From contig JAFYVN010000006.1 in NCBI GenBank assembly GCA_017549105.1, positions 1 through 64,000 of the forward strand: a stretch of 64,000 nt of DNA, in the 5' to 3' direction. Both the position numbers and the translations under genes were made by a program. This stretch comes from Clostridia bacterium (GTDB lineage Bacteria; Bacillota; Clostridia; Oscillospirales; Acutalibacteraceae). How positions within the stretch are numbered: the stretch's first letter is position 1; each line of letters begins with the position of its first letter. The notes under the pieces are model-generated. The model was not told where the DNA came from and did not search any database. It saw nothing but the letters and a program-made list of their open reading frames with translations. Positions 24,024 through 31,758 of this stretch are shown here, piece by piece.

Positions 24024-25631
24024 TTACCACTCGTCACTTTCATCAATCAGAACTGCGTGTGCGCATCTTATGCCGTCAACAGCTGCCGAAACAATTCCGC
24101 CCGCATAACCTGCACCCTCACCGCAGGGATAAAGACCTCTGATATTTGCCTGATAAAGTTCATCACGAAGAATTCTTACGGGAGCGGATGAACGTGTTTC
24201 GGGGGCTGTGAGAACACCATCTGGAAGTGCAAAACCGTTGAGGCTTCTGTCCATTTTAACAATCGCCTGAGCCATGATATCCGTCACCTTTTCAGGCAGA
24301 ACCTTACGGATATCACCGGGAGTTACACCCGTTGCACAAGTCGGCTTGACATAAGAAAGCTTTGTTGAAGGTGTGTTATTAAGAAAATCACCGATGGTCT
24401 GACACGGTGCGCTGTAGTCACCTCCGCCAAGCTCAAAAGCAGTCTTTTCGATTTTTCTTTGAAGTTCAATACCTGCAAGAGGATGGTCGCTTCCGAAATG
24501 TTCGGGTTCAATGCCTACAAGCAGAGCGGCATTTGAGTTTTCACCGTCACGGGCATATTCGCTCATACCGTTGACAACAACGTGTCCCTCTTCCGATGCT
24601 GCCGCAACAACCGTACCGCCCGGACACATACAAAAAGTATATGCGCCTCTGCCATGCTCCGGATGGCAGGCAAGCTTGTAGTTAGCCGCACCGAGTGACG
24701 GATGACCTGCAAACGAACCGTACTGCGCTCTGTCAATCATCTCTCTCGGATGTTCGATACGCACACCGACCGAGAAAGGCTTCTGCATAATCTTTATGCC
24801 TTTTTTATAGAGCATTTCAACGGTATCTCTTGCCGAATGACCGATGCAAAGCAGAAGAGTATCTGTTTCAATATCCTCTTCACCGCCGTCGGATCTTTTA
24901 CAGCTTATGCCCTGAATAACACCGTTTGCAACAATAATATCCGTCAGTTTCCATCCGAAACGAACCTCTCCACCGAGTGAAATAATTTCTTCTCTGAACG
25001 CTTTGACAACTGCACCGAGTCTGTCCGTACCGATATGGGGAGTTGATGAATATGCAATTTCTTCGGGTGCACCGTGAAGCACCAATTCCTCAACAACCTT
25101 TCGGCAGAGAGGGTCTTTGATACCTGTTGTCAGCTTTCCGTCGGAAAAAGTTCCCGCACCGCCTTCGCCAAATTGAACATTGCTTTCGGGATTGAGCTTT
25201 CGGGTTGTCCAGAATCCGTTGACATCCTTTGTTCTTGTGTCAACATCCGCACCTCTTTCGATAACAAGAGGTTTCAACCCTGCTCTTGCAAGGATAAGCG
25301 CACAGAAAAAACCGGCAGGTCCGAATCCTGCAATAACGGGTCGGAGAGTGCTTGTTCTTCTGATTTCGGGCATTTCATATTTATATGCAACACCCGTTTC
25401 AACCTTCGGGTTTTTTGCGTGAGCAACCACGGCATTTTCATCCGAATCAACCTCAACGCTGACATTATACACAAAGAAAATGTTATCTTTTTTCCTTGAA
25501 TCAACCGCCTTTTTGGTAATCTGCAAAGATGTGATTTTTTCTTCTTTGCATCTGAGCGCCTTCGCCGCCGCCCTTCTGAGTGCAGATTCATCACTGTCGA
25601 GCGGAAGTTTTATTTCATTAATTTTTATCAT
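24024..25631 (-). CDS. FAD-dependent dehydrogenase of the COG2509 type
   Basis: 535 residues. An N-terminal domain of about 95 residues (MIKINEIKLPLDSDESALRR...) is followed by the dinucleotide-binding loop VIAGFGPAGFFCALILARAG (about 98-117) and VIERGADVDTR. Family blocks follow: NVQFGEGGAGTFSDGKLTTG and PHIGTDRL. The C-terminal FAD contact is GLYPCGEGAGYAGGIVSAAV. The layout is that of the uncharacterised FAD dehydrogenases common in Firmicutes. The role is unknown; a soluble cytoplasmic flavoprotein is certain. The gene 18 nt upstream encodes a second, unrelated FAD enzyme, and the two are probably cotranscribed. Confidence 0.85.
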   Translation of the reverse strand: MIKINEIKLPLDSDESALRRAAAKALRCKEEKITSLQITKKAVDSRKKDNIFFVYNVSVEVDSDENAVVAHAKNPKVETGVAYKYEMPEIRRTSTLRPVIAGFGPAGFFCALILARAGLKPLVIERGADVDTRTKDVNGFWTTRKLNPESNVQFGEGGAGTFSDGKLTTGIKDPLCRKVVEELVLHGAPEEIAYSSTPHIGTDRLGAVVKAFREEIISLGGEVRFGWKLTDIIVANGVIQGISCKRSDGGEEDIETDTLLLCIGHSARDTVEMLYKKGIKIMQKPFSVGVRIEHPREMIDRAQYGSFAGHPSLGAANYKLACHPEHGRGAYTFCMCPGGTVVAAASEEGHVVVNGMSEYARDGENSNAALLVGIEPEHFGSDHPLAGIELQRKIEKTAFELGGGDYSAPCQTIGDFLNNTPSTKLSYVKPTCATGVTPGDIRKVLPEKVTDIMAQAIVKMDRSLNGFALPDGVLTAPETRSSAPVRILRDELYQANIRGLYPCGEGAGYAGGIVSAAVDGIRCAHAVLIDESDEW

Positions 25632-25649
25632 TTTCTGTCCTCACAAAAA

Positions 25650-26870
25650 TTAGTCTTTGAGTTCGCCAGCAAGCATTCCCGATGCCCACGCCCACTGCAG
25701 ATTAAAACCTCCGCAGCCGCCGTCAACATCAATTATTTCGCCCGCAAAATAGAGACCTCTGCATTTTTTCGACTGCATCGTTTCGGGATTAATTTCATCC
25801 GTTTTTATACCACCCGAAGTGACCTGAGCATTTACAAAACCCTTTGTTCCCGTGATTTCAAGCGGAAAATTCTTGACTTTTTCAGCGATAAGCTTAATTT
25901 CTTTAACTGACAGCTCATCAATTCTTCTTTCACCTTTGTAAAGGCTTGTAGCTTTACAAATTGCAATTCCCACGGTTTTCGGAAGAAATCCCGTAAGAAA
26001 ATTATCAACATTGCAGGAACCCTTTATTTTACAAAGGTTTTGCAGATATTCTACAATCTCATTATAAGTCATACGGGGCATAAAATCTATAATCGTAAAG
26101 GGATTGCGCTTTACATTATTGATATATTTCTGTGCCGGTGCCGCAAGCTCCATAGCCGCAATTCCTGACAATCCGTAGTCGGTAAAAAGTATTTCACCCT
26201 GAGTTTTTGCAAGAATCTTATCGCCTTTGAGCGTAAGATTAACTTCTCTGACTCTCATACCTTTCATCGGCTTGGTTATTTCGGGTGAACCGCAAAGCGG
26301 AACAAGCGCGGGAACAAGATTTGTAACGGAGTGACCGAGTTTTTTTGCAAGCGGATATCCGCTTCCGTCGGAACCTTGAGAAGGAGAAGATTTTCCTCCC
26401 GCTGCAAGAATTATTTTTTTGCATCCGTATGCATTATTGACAATAAAGCTGTCACCGTTTTTCTTTATATCGGTTACGGGAGTATCGCAGATAACCTCAA
26501 CACCGAGTCTTTCAAGTTCAAACCGAAGCGAATCAACAACCGATGCCGCCATATTGCTTTCCGGATAAACTCTTGCGCACGAATCGGAATAACAAATCAG
26601 ACCGAGACTCTCAAAAAATTCAACAACCTTATCGGGAGTGTATCGGTTTTGTGCATACTCGGTAAAGCCCTTGTTTACATAACCGTGTTCAAGGGCAAAA
26701 AGATTGGTTATATTGCATTTTCCGTTACCGGTTGCAAGAAGCTTCTTTCCGATTCTCGGAAGTTTTTCGATAACGGCAATTTTATTTTGGGGATAAAGCC
26801 TTTTGCAGTTGATTGCCGCCGCAATTCCCGCCGAACAACCGCCAACAATTATCAGGTCGTAGTTTTTCAT
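25650..26870 (-). CDS. HI0933/YhiN-family FAD-binding oxidoreductase
   Basis: 406 residues. The FAD loop YDLIIVGGCSAGIAAAINC is at residues 4-22, followed by VIEKLPRIGKKLLATGNGKC with the family signature K-K-x-x-x-T-G-N-G-K-C-N-x-T-N. An insert domain follows (NPFTIIDFMPRMTYNE ... GFLPKTVG). The C-terminal motif is GLYFAGEIIDVDGGCGGFNL plus QWAWASG. This is the HI0933/COG2081 family (sometimes annotated aminoacetone oxidase). Biochemical role uncertain. Start at the ATG at 26870. Confidence 0.85.
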   Translation of the reverse strand: MKNYDLIIVGGCSAGIAAAINCKRLYPQNKIAVIEKLPRIGKKLLATGNGKCNITNLFALEHGYVNKGFTEYAQNRYTPDKVVEFFESLGLICYSDSCARVYPESNMAASVVDSLRFELERLGVEVICDTPVTDIKKNGDSFIVNNAYGCKKIILAAGGKSSPSQGSDGSGYPLAKKLGHSVTNLVPALVPLCGSPEITKPMKGMRVREVNLTLKGDKILAKTQGEILFTDYGLSGIAAMELAAPAQKYINNVKRNPFTIIDFMPRMTYNEIVEYLQNLCKIKGSCNVDNFLTGFLPKTVGIAICKATSLYKGERRIDELSVKEIKLIAEKVKNFPLEITGTKGFVNAQVTSGGIKTDEINPETMQSKKCRGLYFAGEIIDVDGGCGGFNLQWAWASGMLAGELKD

Positions 26871-26969
26871 TCCGATACTTCCTAAAAAATTTATAATATT
26901 ATATTTTAACCTTTACTGAGCGGAATGTCAAACAGTTCTTTAACAGTCTTTGAATTCATTTTGTTTTCA

Positions 26970-26998
26970 TTGACTTTTACCGTGGGTGATGTTATTAT
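26970..26998 (+). promoter_or_regulatory. Promoter of the FHA-M16-proBA-mutS2 run
   Basis: TTGACT (26970-26975), a 17-bp spacer and TATTAT (26993-26998), 34 nt before the FHA start codon. Confidence 0.6.
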
Positions 26999-27032
26999 AA
27001 ATTATATATAACATTTTATAATGGAGAATTTT

Positions 27033-27431
27033 ATGCAAGAACTTGTATTTGAAGCGGCACATTATATGCTGCCCGTACTTGCAGTTGCCGTTCTTGTGCT
27101 GTGCGTCTCGGCTCTTTTTAAGCGTAGACCGTCTTCACTCGGCAGAGCAAGACTCATAAACACCGTAAATGCCGATGTTTTTCCGCTTGTGAGCCGTGAA
27201 ACATCAATCGGACGGCACAAAAACTGCGATATAATACTTAACTATCCGACCGTTTCGAGAATCCACGCAGTTATCATATGCGCAAAAGACGGCTGGTATA
27301 TAACCAACGTACGCTCGGATACACCCGTAACCGTAAACGGAAAAAACATTGAGAAAAAGGAACTTCTCAAATCAGGCGATAAAATCACCTTTGGCAGTAT
27401 CAATTTAATTTTTGAAAACAAGCAGGGTTGA
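27033..27431 (+). CDS. Membrane-anchored FHA-domain protein
   Basis: 132 residues from the ATG at 27033, preferred over the ATG at 27021 because GGAG lies 6 nt before it. One membrane segment (YMLPVLAVAVLVLCVSALF, about 11-29), then a forkhead-associated domain at about 48-130. The domain has ETSIGRHKNCDIILNYPTVSRIHA, with the phosphothreonine-binding residues G-R, S-R-x-H, and the closing block SGDKITFGSINLIFE. FHA domains bind phosphothreonine peptides, so a Ser/Thr kinase target or partner is expected; none is in the window. It is followed after 4 nt by the M16 peptidase gene, so the two are an operon. Confidence 0.85.
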   Translation: MQELVFEAAHYMLPVLAVAVLVLCVSALFKRRPSSLGRARLINTVNADVFPLVSRETSIGRHKNCDIILNYPTVSRIHAVIICAKDGWYITNVRSDTPVTVNGKNIEKKELLKSGDKITFGSINLIFENKQG

Positions 27432-27435
27432 CAAT

Positions 27436-28698
27436 ATGGCAGAAAAATCAAAAATCATAACACTCGACAACGGTCTGAGAATAATAACACAAAAAGTTGA
27501 GGGCGCAAAAACCTGCTCTCTCGGCGCCTGGGTTGCAAGCGGTTCAGGGTATGAAACGCCTGAAACCTCGGGTTTTTCCCATTTTATCGAACACATTCTT
27601 TTCAGAGGCACTCACACCCGCTCGGCTCTCGATATAGCTGTTGAAATGGATGAAATCGGCGGTGTTCTGAATGCATACACAGCAAAAGAAATGACGTGTT
27701 TTTATGCTCACACTCTTTCTGAACACGCAACAAAAGCTCTCGACATTATCTGCGATATGCTGATGAATCCGAAGCTCGACAAAAAAGATATCGAACTCGA
27801 AAAGGGTGTTATCAAAGAGGAAATCGCTCTTTATAATGACAGCCCCGAGGATTTGTGTGCAGACACATTCTATAAGAGCATCTGGAGCGAAAGTATGCTT
27901 GGCTCCAACATTCTCGGCACAGAAGAAACCGTTGACTCGGTAACAAAAGAAAAACTTGAAGCGCATATGAAGAAATTCTATGTGCCCGAAAGAACGGTTA
28001 TCAGCATCGGCGGAAATTTTGATGAGGAAACCGTACTTGACATATGCAAAAAATACTTTTCTGGTATGGTAAACACAGATTTCCCGCTCAATCCGGATAA
28101 AGCAGAATATTTTCCGGGTATTACAACCGTAAAAAGAAAATTCATGCAGAATCAGCTTGTTATCGGTTTCCCCGGCATTCCGCTTGGCGATAAACGCAGA
28201 GAAGACACGCTTCTTATTTCAACGATTCTCGGTTCCGCTTCATCATCAAGACTGTTTCAGCATCTGAGAGAAAAACTCGGTCTTGTTTATTCGGTTGACA
28301 GCTTTTCGGTTTCTTATCTTAAATCAGGTGTATTCGCTCTGAGTATGGGTCTCAACGAAAAATCAGAAAAGCAGGCAATCCGTGAAACTTTGAAAATCAT
28401 CTCGGAATTCAGCAAAACCGTTACCGAAAAAGAGCTTTCAAGAGCAAAAGAACAAGCCGTTGCGGGCTTTGTTATGGACCTCGAAAGTATTTCCGCACGC
28501 GCTTCAAGAAACGGCAGAAACCTTCTGCTTTACGGCAAGGTTATTTCCGAAGATGACGTCATCAGAAACATCCGATCCGTAACACTTGATAATATCCGCA
28601 CCACCGCAGACGATATCTTTGATTTCACCAAAATATCGCTCTGCGTTGCAGGTAAAACCAAATCCAAAAAAACTTACAAAGAAATTTTAGATATATAA
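27436..28698 (+). CDS. M16-family zinc peptidase (insulinase type)
   Basis: 420 residues from the ATG at 27436 (AGGG 9 nt upstream). The inverted zinc motif HFIEHILFRGT (HxxEH) is at about residues 50-60, and the second glutamate lies about 77 residues on (EKGVIKEEIALYND). The C-terminal half has the family block FPGIPLGDKRREDTLLIST and LREKLGLVYSVDSF, where the RLF/Y arginine contact lies. This is the one-subunit-like processing peptidase of the PqqL/YmxG type, which in Bacillus is near dapA/sporulation genes. Likely a cytoplasmic oligopeptidase. No signal peptide. Confidence 0.85.
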   Translation: MAEKSKIITLDNGLRIITQKVEGAKTCSLGAWVASGSGYETPETSGFSHFIEHILFRGTHTRSALDIAVEMDEIGGVLNAYTAKEMTCFYAHTLSEHATKALDIICDMLMNPKLDKKDIELEKGVIKEEIALYNDSPEDLCADTFYKSIWSESMLGSNILGTEETVDSVTKEKLEAHMKKFYVPERTVISIGGNFDEETVLDICKKYFSGMVNTDFPLNPDKAEYFPGITTVKRKFMQNQLVIGFPGIPLGDKRREDTLLISTILGSASSSRLFQHLREKLGLVYSVDSFSVSYLKSGVFALSMGLNEKSEKQAIRETLKIISEFSKTVTEKELSRAKEQAVAGFVMDLESISARASRNGRNLLLYGKVISEDDVIRNIRSVTLDNIRTTADDIFDFTKISLCVAGKTKSKKTYKEILDI

Positions 28699-28712
28699 AG
28701 GAAGTTACCCCG

Positions 28713-29507
28713 ATGATTAACAAAAAAGAGATCAGACGTATCGTTGTTAAGGTTGGTACATCAACACTAACCTATGATACGGGAAAAATAAATATCCGCC
28801 GCCTTTCAAAACTTGCTCAGGTGCTCAGCGACCTTAAAAATGCGGGCATTGAGGTTGCACTTGTTACTTCAGGTGCAATCGGCGTAGGGGTCGGCAAGCT
28901 CGGACTCAAAGAAAGACCCAAGGACACTCCTGGCAGACAGGCGGCAGCAACCGTCGGTCAGTGCGAGCTGATGTTCCTTTATGATAAATTTTTCGGTGAA
29001 TTCGGTAATATCACCGGTCAGCTTCTTGTCACAAAGGGCGACTTTGAAAATGAAGAACGCCACGGAAATCTTCACAACGCATTTATGAAGCTTTTTGAAT
29101 ACGGTGCAATTCCTATCGTAAACGAAAACGACAGCGTCGCTGTTGAAGAAATTGTTTTCGGCGATAACGACAGTCTTTCGGCTCACGTTGCAAAAATCGT
29201 TGATGCAGATACGCTTATCATCCTTACCGATATCGACGGTCTTTTCAGCGCCAATCCCCGAGAAGACGAAAATGCAGTGCTTATCCATTGCGTTGACGAT
29301 ATTACCGATGATATTCTTGCTCTTGCGGGCGGCACAGGTACAAACCGCGGCACAGGCGGAATGATAACCAAGCTCCACGCAGCTCAGATTGCAACCGAGG
29401 CAGGAATCGATACCGTTGTTATGAACGGAAGCGACCCCGAGGATTTATATAAGCTTATCGACGGACGTCAGATAGGTACACTTTTCAAGGCACACAAGGA
29501 GAATTAA
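28713..29507 (+). CDS. proB: Glutamate 5-kinase, short form without PUA domain
   Basis: 264 residues, amino-acid-kinase fold only; the C-terminal PUA domain of E. coli ProB (about 367 residues) is absent, as in many Clostridia. Motifs: RIVVKVGTSTLT (ATP), LVTSGAIGVGVGKLG, PGRQAAATVGQ, IVNENDSVAVEE and FGDNDSLSAHVA, then LTDIDGLFSANP and GTGGMITKLHAA. It makes gamma-glutamyl phosphate, the first step of proline synthesis. It directly precedes proA with a 1-nt gap. Feedback control by proline is usual for the family. Confidence 0.95.
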   Translation: MINKKEIRRIVVKVGTSTLTYDTGKINIRRLSKLAQVLSDLKNAGIEVALVTSGAIGVGVGKLGLKERPKDTPGRQAAATVGQCELMFLYDKFFGEFGNITGQLLVTKGDFENEERHGNLHNAFMKLFEYGAIPIVNENDSVAVEEIVFGDNDSLSAHVAKIVDADTLIILTDIDGLFSANPREDENAVLIHCVDDITDDILALAGGTGTNRGTGGMITKLHAAQIATEAGIDTVVMNGSDPEDLYKLIDGRQIGTLFKAHKEN

Positions 29508-29508
29508 A

Positions 29509-30753
29509 ATGAGCGATATGATTAACATAGGCGCACGTTCAAAACAGGCGCAAAGAGAGCTTTCAAAAGCGGGCGGAGCATTAATAGACAAAGCTCTGAA
29601 CGCAATTGCAAACGCTCTTGAAAAAAATGCAAACTATATTCTTGAAGAAAATTCAAAGGATATCCGCACCGCATCGGAAAACGATATGGCTCAGGCAATG
29701 ATTGACCGTCTCACCCTCACTCATGACCGAATTTCCGGTATGGCTCAGGGTATGCGTCAGGTTGCATCAAGTGAAAATCCCGTGGGCAAAGTTCTTTGGG
29801 GTGAAACAAGACCTAACGGACTCAGAATAGAAAAGGTTGCAGTACCCATCGGTGTTATTGCGGTTATTTTTGAAGCAAGACCCAACGTTACCGCAGATGC
29901 TGCGGCTATCTGCCTTAAAGCGGGCAACTCCGTAATCCTTAAGGGCGGCAAAGAAGCAATAAATTCAAACAAAGCCGTTGCGGCTGTTATGAGAAACGCT
30001 CTTGCCGATTCAGGACTGCCTGAAGACTGTATAATTCTTATTGACAATATTTCACGTCAGGCAACTACAGAACTTATGAAGCTTAACGGCTATGTTGACC
30101 TTCTTATTCCCAGAGGCGGTGCAGGTCTTATCCGTTCTGTTGTTGAAAATGCAACCGTACCCGTTATTGAAACCGGAGTCGGCAACTGCCACATTTATGT
30201 TGACAGCGATGCCGATATCGAAATGGCGGCAAGCATTGTTGCAAACGCAAAAGCCTCAAGAGTTTCCGTCTGTAACGCTTGTGAAAGTCTGCTTATTCAC
30301 AAGGATATCGCTGAAGATGCGCTTCTTGTTATCGGTGAAGCGCTCAAAGAGAAAAATGTTGAAATCAGAGGCGATGAAGCAGTCTGCGAAATTCTTCCCT
30401 TTGCCGTACCCGCAACCGATGAGGATTGGGACACCGAATATCTTGACTATATAATCAGCGTCAAAACCGTTGCTGATATCGACGAAGCAATTGACCATAT
30501 TGCAAAACACAGTACCGGTCACAGCGAAGCGATAATTACCGACAGTTATGCCGCTGCCGAAAAATTCAAATCGGAGGTTGATTCTGCCGCTGTTTATGTC
30601 AATGCTTCAACCCGTTTTACAGACGGCGGAGAATTCGGATTCGGCGCAGAAATCGGAATTTCAACTCAAAAACTTCACGCAAGAGGACCTTTGGGTATTG
30701 CTCATATGGTAAGCTCAAAGTATGTTATCAGCGGCAACGGTCAGATCCGTTAA
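29509..30753 (+). CDS. proA: Gamma-glutamyl phosphate reductase
   Basis: 414 residues, full length for ProA. Aldehyde-dehydrogenase fold with the NADPH-binding region VPIGVIAVIFEARPNVTADA and the catalytic cysteine block ASRVSVCNACESLLIH (candidate Cys in VCNAC). C-terminal family blocks are FTDGGEFGFGAEIGISTQKL and HARGPLGI. It converts gamma-glutamyl phosphate to glutamate semialdehyde in proline synthesis. Coupled to proB; no proC is in the window. Confidence 0.95.
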   Translation: MSDMINIGARSKQAQRELSKAGGALIDKALNAIANALEKNANYILEENSKDIRTASENDMAQAMIDRLTLTHDRISGMAQGMRQVASSENPVGKVLWGETRPNGLRIEKVAVPIGVIAVIFEARPNVTADAAAICLKAGNSVILKGGKEAINSNKAVAAVMRNALADSGLPEDCIILIDNISRQATTELMKLNGYVDLLIPRGGAGLIRSVVENATVPVIETGVGNCHIYVDSDADIEMAASIVANAKASRVSVCNACESLLIHKDIAEDALLVIGEALKEKNVEIRGDEAVCEILPFAVPATDEDWDTEYLDYIISVKTVADIDEAIDHIAKHSTGHSEAIITDSYAAAEKFKSEVDSAAVYVNASTRFTDGGEFGFGAEIGISTQKLHARGPLGIAHMVSSKYVISGNGQIR

Positions 30754-30768
30754 CGGAGGGTAAAATTT

Positions 30769-31725
30769 ATGGCATCAAAAAAAAGAAAAAAGAATAAGCT
30801 CGCATTTCCGATAGGGGTTATCACCGTTATTCTGGCAATAATCGGACTTGTGACCGTTGTGAGTTTTTCGGTTGATACAGTAAAAAATCTTACCGATAAA
30901 ACAGCGGATAAAAAAGAATACGAACAGTTTCTCAAACCCGTTGTAATGTTTGACCCCGACCCGTTTGACGACCTCACTCAGGCTGATGTTTCTCAGCTTC
31001 TCAACAGTGCGGTATGGGCTCTTCTTATGAGTGAAGAAGGAACAGACAAATACCCCTATTCCGAAGGTGAAACTTTTGGAATCGTTGTTCCCCAGGCAGA
31101 CATCGAGAATTTTTTTGTCAGCCTTTTCGGAACCGAAATAGACATTGCATCCATGCACTCATCAATTGATATGAGCAGTTATGATATTGTGTATGATGCG
31201 GCTCTCAAGAGTTACATTCTTCCCATTACGGGCGTTGAATCCGCATACACTCCGAAAATATACGACATCGAAAAGCAGGGCAGCTCCCTCATTCTCAGCG
31301 TCGGATACATCGGCAACAGCGCCTGGGTTCAGGTTGCTGACGGAGAATATACTGCTCCCGAACCCGATAAATATATGAAGATCACTCTCCGCGAAAGAAG
31401 CGGAGGAATTATGTATGTTTCTTCAATTCAGTCAACCGACAGCAATGAAGTTATCGGCACAACCAAACGCAGAGAAGAACGTCCTTCCGAAACCGAACCT
31501 CCCGAAACTCTTCCCGCCATTGCCGAAACCCAGCCCATACCCGTAACAGACGAAAACGGTGAAGTTATAACAACCGAAGCTCTCACCGATGAAAACGGCG
31601 AAATTATAACAACCGAACCCCTTACGGATGAAAACGGTGAAGTTTTAACAACCGAACCTCTTACCGATGAAAACGGTGAAATCGTTACGGAAGAAGTAAC
31701 AGAAGAAGAAACAAACGAAGAATAA
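30769..31725 (+). CDS. Membrane-anchored protein with acidic tandem-repeat C-terminus
   Basis: 318 residues, no family recognised. A very basic N-terminus (MASKKRKKNK) is followed by one membrane segment (LAFPIGVITVILAIIGLVTVVSF, 11-33). An extracytoplasmic domain spans about 60-235. The Pro/Glu/Thr-rich end (about 236-318) contains four near-identical 13-residue units of the form LTDENGEVITTEP. The gene is 15 nt after proA and 33 nt before mutS2 in the same direction. The repeat tail looks like a flexible wall-spanning or spacer segment. Function unknown. Confidence 0.7.
   Translation: MASKKRKKNKLAFPIGVITVILAIIGLVTVVSFSVDTVKNLTDKTADKKEYEQFLKPVVMFDPDPFDDLTQADVSQLLNSAVWALLMSEEGTDKYPYSEGETFGIVVPQADIENFFVSLFGTEIDIASMHSSIDMSSYDIVYDAALKSYILPITGVESAYTPKIYDIEKQGSSLILSVGYIGNSAWVQVADGEYTAPEPDKYMKITLRERSGGIMYVSSIQSTDSNEVIGTTKRREERPSETEPPETLPAIAETQPIPVTDENGEVITTEALTDENGEIITTEPLTDENGEVLTTEPLTDENGEIVTEEVTEEETNEE
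31540..31710 (+). repeat. In-frame tandem repeat of about 39 bp
   Basis: Four copies of a 39-bp unit (GATGAAAACGGTGAA with ACAACCGAA) lie inside the preceding gene and encode the acidic 13-residue repeats. The copies differ mostly at third positions. Confidence 0.75.
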
Positions 31726-31758
31726 TAATAACAGGTTTATCCAATCAGGAGATTTCAG

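Noticed and set aside
28713-29507. proB truncated at the 3' end
   Set aside because: Missing the PUA domain, but the stop is followed directly by proA with good spacing and short ProB proteins are normal in this group.
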